Assembly: GCA_024362935.1 (NCBI GenBank)
Contig: JANCRA010000010.1
Span: forward strand, 1,312,001-1,376,000
Reading direction: 5' to 3'
From: Setophaga petechia
Taxonomy: Eukaryota; Chordata; Aves; Passeriformes; Parulidae
DNA length: 64,000 nt
Below the pieces are notes generated by a model. The model saw nothing but the letters and a program-made list of their open reading frames with translations. It was not told the origin of the DNA and searched no databases. The translations under genes and the position numbers were made by a program. Position 1 is the stretch's first letter. Each line of letters opens with the position of its first letter. This document shows positions 24,701-37,597 of the stretch, in pieces.

Positions 24701-27155
24701 ACATTGTAAAAAAGCTATTTGCTTAGATGTAGGTGACAAGAAACACTTACTGCAGTGCACTGAAAAGCTAACTGCTCCACAGCATTAGTACTGTGTTAGC
24801 AGCTTGCAAAGTGCTAGAAAACAGTACTTTCCCACTCTCTTGCCTTTCCCTTCACATTAATACTTGAAAGGAAGGCGTCTTAGACAACTTTGTTTTACAT
24901 TTTGCAAAACACACTGCAGCCCTCTGTGCAACTTCTACAACACGATGGAAGTTGTTTAGTGAGCAGCAACGTTTTCCCCTTGCGAAACAAAGTGAAAAAG
25001 CTATTTGCTCAGATGTAGGTATCAAGAAACACTTACTGCCGTGCACTGACAAGCTAATTGCTACACAGCACTGCGATTGTGTTAGCAGCTTGCAAAGTGC
25101 TAGAAAACAGTACTTTCCCACTCTCTTGCCTTTCCCTTCACATTAATACTTGAAAGGAAGGCGTCTTAGACAACTTTCTTTTTCTTGTTACAGAACACAC
25201 TGCAGCCCTCTGTTCAACTTCTAGAACACGATAGGAGATGTTTAGTGAGCAAGAAGGTTTTCTCCTTGGGAGACATAGTGAAAAAGCTATTTCCTTAGAT
25301 GTAGGTGACAAGAAACACTTACTGCAGTGAAGTGACATGTTAATTGGTACACAGCACTGGGATTGTGTTAGCAGCTCTCAAAGTGATTGAAAACAGTACT
25401 TTCCCACTCTCTTGCCTTTCCCTTCACATTAATACTTGAAAGGAAGGCGTCTTAGACAACTTTCTTTTTCTTGTGTCAAAAAACTCTGCAGCCCTCTCTG
25501 CAACATCTACAACACGATGGAAGTTGTTTAGTGAGCAGGAAGGTTTTCTCCTTGCGAGACATAGTGAAAAAGCTATTTGCTTAGATGTAGGTGACAAGAA
25601 ACACTTACTGCAGTGCACTGAACAGCTAACTGCTCCACAGCACTAGTACTGTGTTAGCAGCTTGCAAAGTGCTAGAAAACAGTACTTTCCCACTCTCTTG
25701 CCTTTCCCTTCACATTAATACTTGAAAGGAAGGCGTCTTAGACAACTTTCTTTTTCTTGTTACAGAACACACTGCAGCCCTATGTTCAACTTCTACAACA
25801 CGATGGAAGTTGTTTAGTGAGCAGCAACGTTTTCCCCTTGCGAGACAAAGTGAAAAAGCTATTTGCTCAGATGTAGGTATCAAGAAACACTTACTGCCGT
25901 GCACTGACAATCTAATTGCTACACAGCACTGCGATTGTGTTAGCAGCTTGCAAAGTGCTAGAAAACAGTACTTTCCCACTCTCTTGCCTTTCCCTACACA
26001 TTAATACTTGAAAGGAAGGCGTCTTAGACAACTTTCTTTTTCTTGTTACAGAACACACTGCAGCCCTCTGTTCAACTTCTAGAACACGATAGGAGATGTT
26101 TAGTGAGCAAGAAGGTTTTCTCCTTGGGAGACATAGTGAAAAAGCTATTTGCTTAGATGTAGGTGACAAGAAACGCTTACTGCAGTGCATTCAAAAGCTA
26201 ACTGCTACACAGCACTGGGATTGTGTTAGCAGCCTGCAAAGTGCTAGAAAACAGTACTTTCCCACTCTCTTGCCTTTCCCTTCACATTAATACTTGAAAG
26301 GAAGGCATCTTAGACAACTTTCTTTTTCTTGTGTCAAAAAACTCTGCAGCCCTCTCTGCAACATCTACAACACGATGGAAGTTGTTTAGTGAGCAGGAAG
26401 GTTTTCTCCTTGCGAGACATAGTGAAAAAGCTATTTGCTTAGATGTAGGTGACAAGAAACACTTACTGCCGTGCACTGAACAGCTAATTGCTACACAGAA
26501 CTGGGATTGTGTTAGCAGCTTGCAAAGTGCTAGAAAACAGTACTTTCCCACTCTCTTGCCTTTCCCTTCACATTAATACTTGAAAGGAAGGCGTCTTAGA
26601 CAACTTTCTTTTTCTTGCTGCAAAACACACTGCAGCCCTCTCTGCAACATCTACAACACGATGGAAGTTGTTTAGTGAGCAGGAAGGTTTTCTCCTTGCG
26701 AGACATAGTGAAAAAGCTTTTTTCTTAGATGTAGGTGACAAGAAACACTTACTGCAGTGCACTGAACAGCTAATTTCTACACAGAACTGGGATTGTGTTA
26801 GCAGCTTGCAAAGTGCTAGAAAACAGTACTTTCCCACTCTCTTGCCTTTCCCTTCACATTAATACTTGAAAGGAAGGCGTCTTAGACAACTTTCTTTTTC
26901 TTGTTACAGAACACACTGCAGCCCTCTGTGCAACTTCTAGAACACGATAGGAAATGTTTAGTGAGCAGGAAGGTTTTCTCCTTGCGAGACATAGTGAAAA
27001 AGCTATTTGCTTAGATATAGGTGACAAGAAACCCTTACTCCAGTGCAGTGACAAGTTAATTGGTACACAGCACTGGGATTGTGTTAGCAGCCTGCAAAGT
27101 GCTAGAAAACAGTACTTTCCCACTCTCTTGCCTTTCCCTTCACATTAATACTTGA

Positions 27156-28453
27156 AAGGAAGGCGTCTTAGACAACTTTCTTTTTCTTGCTGCAAAACAT
27201 TCTGCAGCCCTCTGTGCAACCTGTACAGCACGATGGAAGTTGTTTAATGAGCAGGAACATTTTCTCCTAGTGAGAGATAGTGAAAAAGCTTTTTGCTTAG
27301 ATGTAGGTTACCACAGGCAGTTACTGCAGTGCACTGCAAAGCTAATAGATGCACAACACTGGGATTGTGTGCCCAGCTTGCAAAGTGGTAGGAAACAGTA
27401 CCTTTCCACTCTTCCTGCTTTTTCCACGCACATTACTATTCGAATGGAAAGAATTTTAGACAACTTTCTTTGGCTTCTTGCAAAACACTCTGCACACCTG
27501 CCTGCAATCTCTAGAAGTCGATGGGAGATATTTTCTGAACTGGCTCAGTTTCTCTTTGCAAGACATGGGGAAAAAGCAATTTGCTTAGATATAGGTGAAA
27601 AGAGGCACCTACTACAGTGCACTGCAAGCTAATTGCTGCACAACACGCAGATTGTGTAAGCAGGTTGCAAACTGATAGAAAACAGTACCTCTCCCTTCTC
27701 CTGCCTTTTCTATTCACATTTCTATTTGAATGCAAGGCGTTTTAGACAACTTTCTTTTGCTTCTTGCAAAACACTCTGCACACCTGCCTGCAATCTCTAG
27801 AAGTCGATGGGAGATGTTTTCTGAACTGGCTCAGTTTCTCCTTGCGAGACATGGGGAAAAAGCAATTTGCTTAGATGCAGGTGAAAAGAGGCACCTACTA
27901 CAGTGCACTGAAAAACTAATTGCTGCACAACTCTGGGATTGTGTAAGCAGCTTACAAACAGATAGAAAACAGCACCTTTCCACTCTCCTGCCTTTTCCAT
28001 TGGCATTACTATTCGAATGGCAGCAGTTTTGGACAACTTTCTTTTGCTTCTTGCAAAACACTCTGCACACCTCCGTGCAACTTCTAGAAAAAATGAGAGT
28101 TGTTTTCTGAACTGGTACAGTTTCTCCTGAAGAGATATAATGCAAACGCTATTGGCTTAGATGTAGTAACAATAGGCAATTATTACAGTGCACTGCAAAG
28201 TCAATCGTAGTAGAACACTGGGATTGTGTGTCCAGCTTGCAAACTGGTAGAAAACAGTACCGATCCGCTCTCCTGCATTTTCCCTTTCCAGGAACATTCG
28301 AATTGATGGCTTTTTTGGACAAGTTACTTTTTCTTGTTGCAAAACACGCTGCAGAGCTGCCTGCAACCTCTAGAGCACGATGGGAGGTTTTTTGTGAACA
28401 GACACAGTTTCTCCTGGCGAGACATAATGAAAAAGCTTTTTGCTAAGGTGTAG
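27156..28453 (+). pseudogene. Diverged-monomer module 2 (long form)
   Basis: Copy of module 1 within the 21,604-bp duplication, with the same breaks. Open frames run 27156-27632 (158 codons, no ATG at the start; first internal ATG 27444) and 27730-28110 (126 codons, ATG). A last short frame ends at 28446. The one-base loss that stops the first frame is retained. Nothing suggests separate selection on this copy. Confidence 0.72.
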
Positions 28454-28656
28454 CCGGCAGGAGACGCTAAAGACCAGGAGACGGAGCACTGTGCCTTTAA
28501 GCGCCGCTTCCGGGTGTCTCTCGGCTGTAGCTGTTCTCCGGAGCACGCCGCGATCGGCGTAACGACACCAGATTCTTCGCGCCAAGAAGCGTCTTCTCCT
28601 TCTCCGGGAAAAAGAGACTGTCGGCAGCTTCTGAACGGCGAACTACGAAGCGGCAC
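28454..28656 (+). promoter_or_regulatory. CpG-rich island 2, promoter-like
   Basis: Identical to island 1 as far as I can see, including CTGTAGCTG and ACTGTCGGC. The ETS-type CTTCCGG is at 28507-28513. It lies 21604 bp from island 1 and is part of the large duplication. Confidence 0.6.
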
Positions 28657-31600
28657 AAAACTGGGATTGGGTAAGCAGCTTTCAAAGTGCTAGAAAACAG
28701 TACTTTCCCACTCTCTTGCCTTTCCCTTCACATTAATACTTGAAAGGAAGGCATCTTAGACAACTTTCTTTTACATTTTGCAAAACACACTGCAGCCCTC
28801 TGTTCAACTTCTAGAACACGATAGGAAATGTTTAGTGAGCAGGAAGGTTTTCTCCTTGCGAGACATAGTGAAAAAGCATTTGCTTAGATATAGGTGACAA
28901 GAAACCCTTACTGCAGTGCAGTGACAAGTTAATTGGTACACAGCACTGGGATTGTGTTAGCAGCTTGCAAAGTGCTAGAAAACAGTACTTTCCCACTCTC
29001 TTGCCTTTCCCTTCACATTAATACTTGAAAGGAAGGCGTCTTAGACAACTTTCTTTTTCTTGTGTCAAAACACACTGCAGCCCTCTGTGCAATTGCTAGA
29101 ACACGATAGGAAATGTTTAGGGAGCAGGAAGGTTTTCTCCTTGCGAGACATAGTGAAAAAGCTATTTGCTTAGATGGAGGTGACAAGAAACCCTTACTGC
29201 AGTGCAGTGACAAGTTAATTGGTACACAGCACTGGGATTGTGTTAGCAGCTCTCAAAGTGCTAGAAAACAGTACTTTCCCACTCTCTTGCCTTTCCCTTC
29301 ACATTAATACTTGAAAGGAAGGCATCTTAGACAACTTTCTTTTATATTTTGCAAAACACACTGCAGCCCTCTGTGCAACTTCTAGAACACGATGGAAGTT
29401 GTTTAGTGAGCAGCAACGATTTCCCATTGCGAGACATTGTGAAAAAGCTATTTGCTCAGATGTAGGTATCAAGAAACACTTACTGCCGTGCACTGACAAG
29501 CTAATTGCTACACAGCACTGGGATTGTGTTAGCAGCTTGCAAAGTGCTAGAAAACAGTACTTTCCCACTCTCTTGCCTTTCCCTACACAATTATACTTGA
29601 AAGGAAGGCGTCTTAGACAACTTTCTTTTTCTTGTTACAGAACACACTGCAGCCCTCTGTGCAACTTCTAGAACACGATAGGAGATGTTTAGTGAGCAGG
29701 AAGGTTTTCTCCTTGGGAGACATAGTGAAAAAGTTATTTGCTTAGATGTAGGTGACAGGAAACACTTACTGCAGTGAAGTGACAAGTTAATTGGTACACA
29801 GCACTGGGATTGTGTTAGCAGCTCTCAAAGTGATAGAAAACAGTACTTTCCCACTCTCTTGCCTTTCCCTTCACATTAATACTTGAAAGGAAGGCATCTT
29901 AGACAACTTTCTTTTTCTTGTGTCAAAAAACTCTGCAGCCCTCTCTGCAACATCTAGTACACGATGGAAGTTGTTTAGTGAGCAGGAAGGTTTTCTCCTT
30001 GCGAGACATACTGAAAAAGCTATTTGCTTAGATGTAGGTGACAAGAAACACTTACTGCAGTGCACTGAAAAGCTAACTGCTCCACAGCACTAGTACTGTG
30101 TTAGCAGCTTGCAAAGTGCTAGAAAACAGTACTTTCCCACTCTCTTGCCTTTCCCTTCACATTAATACTTGAAAGGAAGGCGTCTTAGACAACTTTGTTT
30201 TACATTTTGCAAAACACACTGCAGCCCTCTGTGCAACTTCTACAACACGATGGAAGTTGTTTAGTGAGCAGCAACGTTTTCCCCTTGCGAAACAAAGGGA
30301 AAAAGCTATTTGCTCAGATGTAGGTATCAAGAAACACTTACTGCCGTGCACTGACAAGCTAATTGCTACACAGCACTGCGATTGTGTTAGCAGCTTGCAA
30401 AGTGCTAGAAAACAGTACTTTCCCACTCTCTTGCCTTTCCCTTCACATTAATACTTGAAAGGAAGGCGTCTTAGATAACTTTCTTTTTCTTGTTACAGAA
30501 CACACTGCAGCCCTATGTTCAACTTCTACAACACGATAGGAGATGTTTAGTGAGCAAGAAGGTTTTCTCCTTGGGAGACATAGTGAAAAAGCTATTTGCT
30601 TAGATGTAGGTGACAAGAAACACTTACTGCAGTGCATTCAAAAGCTAACTGCTACACAGCACTGGGATTGTGTTAGCAGCCTGCAAAGTGCTAGAAAACA
30701 GTACTTTCCCACTCTCTTGCCTTTCCCTTCACATTAATACTTGAAAGGAAGGCATCTTAGACAACTTTCTTTTTCTTGTGTCAAAAAACTCTGCAGCCCT
30801 CTCTGCAACATCTACTACACGATGGAAGTTGTTTAGTGAGCAGGAAGGTTTTCTCCTTGCGAGACATACTGAAAAAGCCATTTGCTTAGATGTAGGTGAC
30901 AAGAAACACTTACTGCAGTGCACTGAAAGGCTAACTGCTCCACAGCACTAGTACTGTGTTAGCAGCTTGCAAAGTGCTAGAAAACAGTACTTTCCCACTC
31001 TCTTGCCTTTCCCTTCACATTAATACTTGAAAGGAAGGCGTCTTAGACAACTTTGTTTTACATTTTGCAAAACACACTGCAGCCCTCTGTGCAACTTCTA
31101 CAACACGATGGAAGTTGTTTAGTGAGCAGCAACGTTTTCCCCTTGCGAAACAAAGGGAAAAAGCTATTTGCTCAGATGTAGGTATCAAGAAACACTTACT
31201 GCCGTGCACTGACAAGCTAATTGCTACACAGCACTGCGATTGTGTTAGCAGCTTGCAAAGTGCTAGAAAACAGTACTTTCCCACTCTCTTGCCTTTCCCT
31301 TCACATTAATACTTGAAAGGAAGGCGTCTTAGACAACTTTCTTTTTCTTGTTACAGAACACACTGCAGCCCTCTGTTCAACTTCTAGAACACGATAGGAG
31401 ATGTTTAGTGAGCAAGAAGGTATTCTCCTTGGGAGACATAGTGAAAAAGCTATTTGCTTAGATGTCGGTGACAAGAAACACTTACTGCAGTGCATTCAAA
31501 AGCTAACTGCTACACAGTACTGGGATTGTGTTAGCAGCCTGCAAAGTGCTAGAAAACAGTACTTTCCCACTCTCTTGCCTTTCCCTTCACATTAATACTT

Positions 31601-31879
31601 GAAAGGAAGGCATCTTAGACAACTTTCTTTTTCTTGTGTCAAAAAACTCTGCAGCCCTCTCTGCAACATCTACAACACGATGGAAGTTGTTTAGTGAGCA
31701 GAAAGGTTTTCTCCTTGCGAGACATAGTGAAAAAGCTATTTGCTTAGATGTAGGTGACAAGAAACACTTACTGCAGTGCACTGAACAGCTAACTGCTCCA
31801 CAGCACTAGTACTGTGTTAGCAGCTTGCAAAGTGCTAGAAAACAGTACTTTCCCACTCTCTTGCCTTTCCCTTCACATT

Positions 31880-33880
31880 AATACTTGAAAGGAAGGCATC
31901 TTAGACAACTTTCTTTTTCTTGTGTCAAAAATCTCTGCAGCCCTCTCTGCAACATCTACAACACGATGGAAGTTGTTTAGTGAGCAGGAAGGTTTTCTCC
32001 TTGCGAGACATAGTGAAAAAGCTATTTGCTTAGATGTAGGTGACAAGAAACACTTACTGCAGTGCATTGAACAGCTAATTGCTACACAGAACTGGGATTG
32101 TGTTAGCAGCTTGCAAAGTGCTAGAAAACAGTACTTTCCCACTCTCTTGCCTTTCCCTTCACATTAATACTTGAAAGGAAGGCATCTTAGACAACTTTCT
32201 TTTTCTTGTATCAAAAAACTCTGCAGCCTTCTCTGCAACATCTACATCACGATGGAATTTGTTTAGTGAGCAGGAAGGTTTTCTCCTTGCGGGACATAGT
32301 GAAAAAGCTTTTTGCTTAGATGTAGGAGACAAGAAACACTTACTGCAGTGCACTGAACAGCTAACTGCTACACGCAACTAGGACTGTGTTAGCAGCTTGC
32401 AAAGTGCTAGAAAACAGTACTTTCCCACTCTCTTGCCTTTCCCTTCACATTAATACTTGAAAGGAAGGCGTCTTAGACAACTTTCTTTTTCTTGTTACAG
32501 AACACACTGCAGCCTTCTGTGCAACTTCTAGAACACGATAGGAGATGTTTAGTGAGCAAGAAGGTTTTCTCCTTGGGAGACATAGTGAAAAAGCTATTTG
32601 CTTAGATGTCGGTGACAAGAAACACTTACTGCAGTGGACTGAAAAGCTTACTGCTACACAGCACTGCGATTGTGTTAGCAGCCTGCAAAGTGCTAGAAAA
32701 CAGTACTTTCCCACTCTCTTGCCTTTCCCTTCACATTAATACTTGAAAGGAAGGCATCTTAGACAACTTTGTTTTTCTTGTGTCAAAAAACTCTGCAGCC
32801 CTCTCTGCAACATCTACAACACGATGGAAGTTGCTAAGTGAGCAGGAAGGTTTTCTCCTTGCGGGACATAGTGAAAAAGCTATTTGCTTAGATGTAGGTG
32901 ACAAGAAACACTTACTGCAGTGCACTGAAAAGCTAACTGGTACACAGCACTGCGATTGTGTTAGCAGCCTGCAAAGTGCTAGAAAACAGTACTTTCCCAC
33001 TCTCTTGCCTTTCCCTTCACATTAATACTTGAAAGGAAGGCGTCTTAGACAACTTTCTTTTTCTTGTGTCAAAACACACTGCAGCCCTCTGTGCAACTTC
33101 TAGAACACGATAGGAAATGTTTAGTGAGCAGGAAGGTTTTCTCCTTGCGAGACATAGTGAAAAAGCTATTTGCTTAGATGGAGGTGACAAGAAACACTTA
33201 CTGCAGTGCAGTGACAAGTTAATTGGTACACAGCACTGGGATTGTGTTAGCAGCTCTCAAAGTGCTAGAAAACAGTACTTTCCCACTCTCTTGCCTTTCC
33301 CTTCACATTAATACTTGAAAGGAAGGCATCTTAGACAAATTTCTTTTATATTTTGCAAAACACACTGCAGCCCTCTGTGCAACTTCTACAACACGATGGA
33401 AGTTGTTTAGTGAGCAGCAACGTTTTCCCCCTGCGAGACATTGTGAAAAAGCTATTTGCTTAGATGTAGGTATCAAGAAACACTTACTGCCGTGCACTGA
33501 CAAGCTAATTGCTACACAGCACTGCGATTGTGTTAGCAGCTTGCAAAGTGCTAGAAAACAGTACTTTCCCACTCTCTTGCCTTTCCCTACACATTAATAC
33601 TTGAAAGGAAGGCGTCTTATACAACTTTCTTTTTCTTGTAACAGAACACACTGCAGCCCTCTGTGCAACTTCTAGAACACGATAGGAGATGTTTAGTGAG
33701 CAGGAAGGTTTTCTCCTTGGGAGACATAGTGAAAAAGTTATTTGCTTAGATGTAGGTGACAAGAAACACTTACTGCAGTGCAGTCACAAGTTAATTGGTA
33801 CACAGCACTGGGATTGTGTTAGCAGCTCTCAAAGTGATAGAAAACAGTACTTTCCCACTCTCTTGCCTTTCCCTACACAT
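31880..33880 (+). repeat. Seven-monomer segment repeated at offset 4288
   Basis: Similar sequence lies at about 36168-38168. The copies are less exact than the larger duplications: a few monomers differ, for example AAACACTTACTGCAG against AAACCCTTACTGCAG near 33193 and 37481. This suggests an older event or later conversion. Confidence 0.72.
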
Positions 33881-33881
33881 T

Positions 33882-34165
33882 AATACTTGAAAGGAAGGCG
33901 TCTTAGACAACTTTCTTTTTCTTGTTACAGAACACACTGCAGCCCTCTGTGCAACTTCTAGAACACGATAGGAGATGTTTAGTGAGCAGGAAGGTTTTCT
34001 CCTTGGGAGACATAGTGAAAAAGTTATTTGCTTAGATGTAGGTGACAAGAAACATTTACTGCAGTGAAGTGATAAGTTAATTGGTACACAGCACTGGGAT
34101 TGTTAGCAGCTCTCAAAGTGATAGAAAACAGTACTTTCCCACTCTCTTGCCTTTCCCTTCACATT
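33882..34165 (+). repeat. 284-bp monomer with a private two-base deletion
   Basis: The distance between successive AATACTTG marks (33882 and 34166) is 284. The deletion turns GGGATTGTGTTAGCAG into GGGATTGTTAGCAG near 34100. I saw it only here. It accounts for the 4288-bp offset (15 x 286 minus 2) between the two flanking duplicated segments. Confidence 0.8.
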
Positions 34166-35874
34166 AATACTTGAAAGGAAGGCATCTTAGACAACTTTCT
34201 TTTTCTTGTGTCAAAAAACTCTGCAGCCCTCTCTGCAACATCTACTACACGATGGAAGTTGTTTAGTGAGCAGGAAGGTTTTCTCCTTGCGAGACATACT
34301 GAAAAAGCCATTTGCTTAGATGTAGGTGACAAGAAACACTTACTGCAGTGCACTGAAAGGCTAACTGCTCCACAGCACTAGTACTGTGTTAGCAGCTTGC
34401 AAAGTGCTAGAAAACAGTACTTTCCCACTCTCTTGCCTTTCCCTTCACATTAATACTTGAAAGGAAGGCGTCTTAGACAAATTTGTTTTACATTTTGCAA
34501 AACACACTGCAGCCCTCTGTGCAACTTCTACAACACGATGGAAGTTGTTTAGTGAGCAGCAACGTTTTCCCCTTGCGAAACAAAGTGAAAAAGCTATTTG
34601 CTCAGATGTAGGTATCAAGAAACACTTACTGCCGTGCACTGACAAGCTAATTGCTACACAGCACTGCGATTGTGTTAGCAGCTTGCAAAGTGCTAGAAAA
34701 CAGTACTTTCCCACTCTCTTGCCTTTCCCTTCACATTAATACTTGAAAGGAAGGCGTCTTAGACAACTTTCTTTTTCTTGTTACAGAACACACTGCAGCC
34801 CTCTGTTCAACTTCTAGAACACGATAGGAGATGTTTAGTGAGCAAGAAGGTTTTCTCCTTGGGAGACATAGTGAAAAAGCTATTTGCTTAGATGTCGGTG
34901 ACAAGAAACACTTACTGCAGTGCATTCAAAAGCTAACTGCTACACAGTACTGGGATTGTGTTAGCAGCCTGCAAAGTGCTAGAAAACAGTACTTTCCCAC
35001 TCTCTTGCCTTTCCCTTCACATTAATACTTGAAAGGAAGGCATCTTAGACAACTTTCTTTTTCTTGTGTCAAAAAACTCTGCAGCCCTCTCTGCAACATC
35101 TACTACACGATGGAAGTTGTTTAGTGAGCAGGAAGGTTTTCTCCTTGCGAGACATACTGAAAAAGCCATTTGCTTAGATGTAGGTGACAAGAAACACTTA
35201 CTGCAGTGCACTGAAAGGCTAACTGCTCCACAGCACTAGTACTGTGTTAGCAGCTTGCAAAGTGCTAGAAAACAGTACTTTCCCACTCTCTTGCCTTTCC
35301 CTTCACATTAATACTTGAAAGGAAGGCGTCTTAGACAAATTTGTTTTACATTTTGCAAAACACACTGCAGCCCTCTGTGCAACTTCTACAACACGATGGA
35401 AGTTGTTTAGTGAGCAGCAACGTTTTCCCCTTGCGAAACAAAGTGAAAAAGCTATTTGCTCAGATGTAGGTATCAAGAAACACTTACTGCCGTGCACTGA
35501 CAAGCTAATTGCTACACAGCACTGCGATTGTGTTAGCAGCTTGCAAAGTGCTAGAAAACAGTACTTTCCCACTCTCTTGCCTTTCCCTTCACATTAATAC
35601 TTGAAAGGAAGGCGTCTTAGACAACTTTCTTTTTCTTGTTACAGAACACACTGCAGCCCTCTGTTCAACTTCTAGAACACGATAGGAGATGTTTAGTGAG
35701 CAAGAAGGTTTTCTCCTTGGGAGACATAGTGAAAAAGCTATTTGCTTAGATGTCGGTGACAAGAAACACTTACTGCAGTGCATTCAAAAGCTAACTGCTA
35801 CACAGTACTGGGATTGTGTTAGCAGCCTGCAAAGTGCTAGAAAACAGTACTTTCCCACTCTCTTGCCTTTCCCT
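34159..35874 (+). repeat. Direct duplication of an 858-bp C-A-B trimer
   Basis: Monomers starting at 34166, 34452 and 34738 are repeated in the same order at 35024, 35310 and 35596, with all subtype marks shared. These include CCATTTGC, the unusual GACAAATTTG of this A, and ACACAGTACTGGG in B. The same A-B-C order with an 858-bp step appears at 8560/9418 and 11419/12277. The trimer therefore seems to be the underlying unit of the array. Confidence 0.85.
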
Positions 35875-37597
35875 TCACATTAATACTTGAAAGGAAGGCA
35901 TCTTAGACAACTTTCTTTTTCTTGTGTCAAAAAACTCTGCAGCCCTCTCTGCAACATCTACAACACGATGGAAGTTGTTTAGTGAGCAGGAAGGTTTTCT
36001 CCTTGGGAGACATAGTGAAAAAGCTATTTGCTTAGATGTAGGTGACAAGAAACACTTACTGCAGTGCACTGAACAGCTAACTGCTCCACAGCACTAGTAC
36101 TGTGTTAGCAGCTTGCAAAGTGCTAGAAAACAGTACTTTCCCACTCTCTTGCCTTTCCCTTCACATTAATACTTGAAAGGAAGGCATCTTAGACAACTTT
36201 CTTTTTCTTGTGTCAAAAAACTCTGCAGCCCTCTCTGCAACATCTACAACACGATGGAAGTTGTTTAGTGAGCAGGAAGGTTTTCTCCTTGCGAGACATA
36301 GTGAAAAAGCTATTTGCTTAGATGTAGGTGACAAGAAACACTTACTGCAGTGCATTGAACAGCTAATTGCTACACAGAACTGGGATTGTGTTAGCAGCTT
36401 GCAAAGTGCTAGAAAACAGTACTTTCCCACTCTCTTGCCTTTCCCTTCACATTAATACTTGAAAGGAAGGCATCTTAGACAACTTTCTTTTTCTTGTGTC
36501 AAAAAACTCTGCAGCCTTCTCTGCAACATCTACATCACGATGGAATTTGTTTAGTGAGCAGGAAGGTTTTCTCCTTGCGGGACATAGTGAAAAAGCTTTT
36601 TGCTTAGATGTAGGAGACAAGAAACACTTTCTGCAGTGCACTGAACAGCTAACTGCTACACAGCACTAGGACTGTGTTAGCAGCTTGCAAAGTGCTAGAA
36701 AACAGTACTTTCCCACTCTCTTGCCTTTCCCTTCACATTAATACTTGAAAGGAAGGCGTCTTAGACAACTTTCTTTTTCTTGTTACAGAACACACTGCAG
36801 CCTTCTGTGCAACTTCTAGAACACGATAGGAGATGTTTAGTGAGCAAGAAGGTTTTCTCCTTGGGAGACATAGTGAAAAAGCTATTTGCTTAGATGTCGG
36901 TGACAAGAAACACTTACTGCAGTGGACTGAAAAGCTTACTGCTACACAGCACTGCGATTGTGTTAGCAGCCTGCAAAGTGCTAGAAAACAGTACTTTCCC
37001 ACTCTCTTGCCTTTCCCTTCACATTAATACTTGAAAGGAAGGCATCTTAGACAACTTTGTTTTTCTTGTGTCAAAAAACTCTGCAGCCCTCTCTGCAACA
37101 TCTACAACACGATGGAAGTTGCTAAGTGAGCAGGAAGGTTTTCTCCTTGCGGGACATAGTGAAAAAGCTATTTGCTTAGATGTAGGTGACAAGAAACACT
37201 TACTGCAGTGCACTGAAAAGCTAACTGGTACACAGCACTGCGATTGTGTTAGCAGCCTGCAAAGTGCTAGAAAACAGTACTTTCCCACTCTCTTGCCTTT
37301 CCCTTCACATTAATACTTGAAAGGAAGGCGTCTTAGACAACTTTCTTTTTCTTGTGTCAAAACACACTGCAGCCCTCTGTGCAACTTCTAGAACACGATA
37401 GGAAATGTTTAGTGAGCAGGAAGGTTTTCTCCTTGCGAGACATAGTGAAAAAGCTATTTGCTTAGATGGAGGTGACAAGAAACCCTTACTGCAGTGCAGT
37501 GACAAGTTAATTGGTACACAGCACTGGGATTGTGTTAGCAGCTCTCAAAGTGCTAGAAAACAGTACTTTCCCACTCTCTTGCCTTTCCCTTCACATT

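Larger units (their letters stand above)
7053..27155 (+). repeat. Homogenised monomer stretch H2 (about 70 monomers)
   Basis: This is the longest island-free stretch in the window. It is a mosaic of internal duplications. The 7073-9125 segment recurs at 9932-11984 and 15365-17417. The 12.56-15.74 kb segment recurs at 17.70-20.89 kb. The 13.33-13.98 kb segment recurs at 21.05-21.70 kb. From 21605 onward it copies H1. E-type 285-bp monomers, which elsewhere directly follow an island, also occur here near 9990, 15423 and 20570 with no island in front. Apart from satellite monomers I see nothing in it. Confidence 0.92.
21605..31464 (+). repeat. Right copy of the 21,604-bp-offset duplication
   Basis: Partner of bases 1-9860. 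I noticed no difference across about 9.86 kb, even inside the fast-changing monomers. Because it includes the island and the diverged module, the event copied a complete punctuated unit and not just monomers. This is either a very young duplication, strong conversion, or an assembly effect. Confidence 0.9.
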
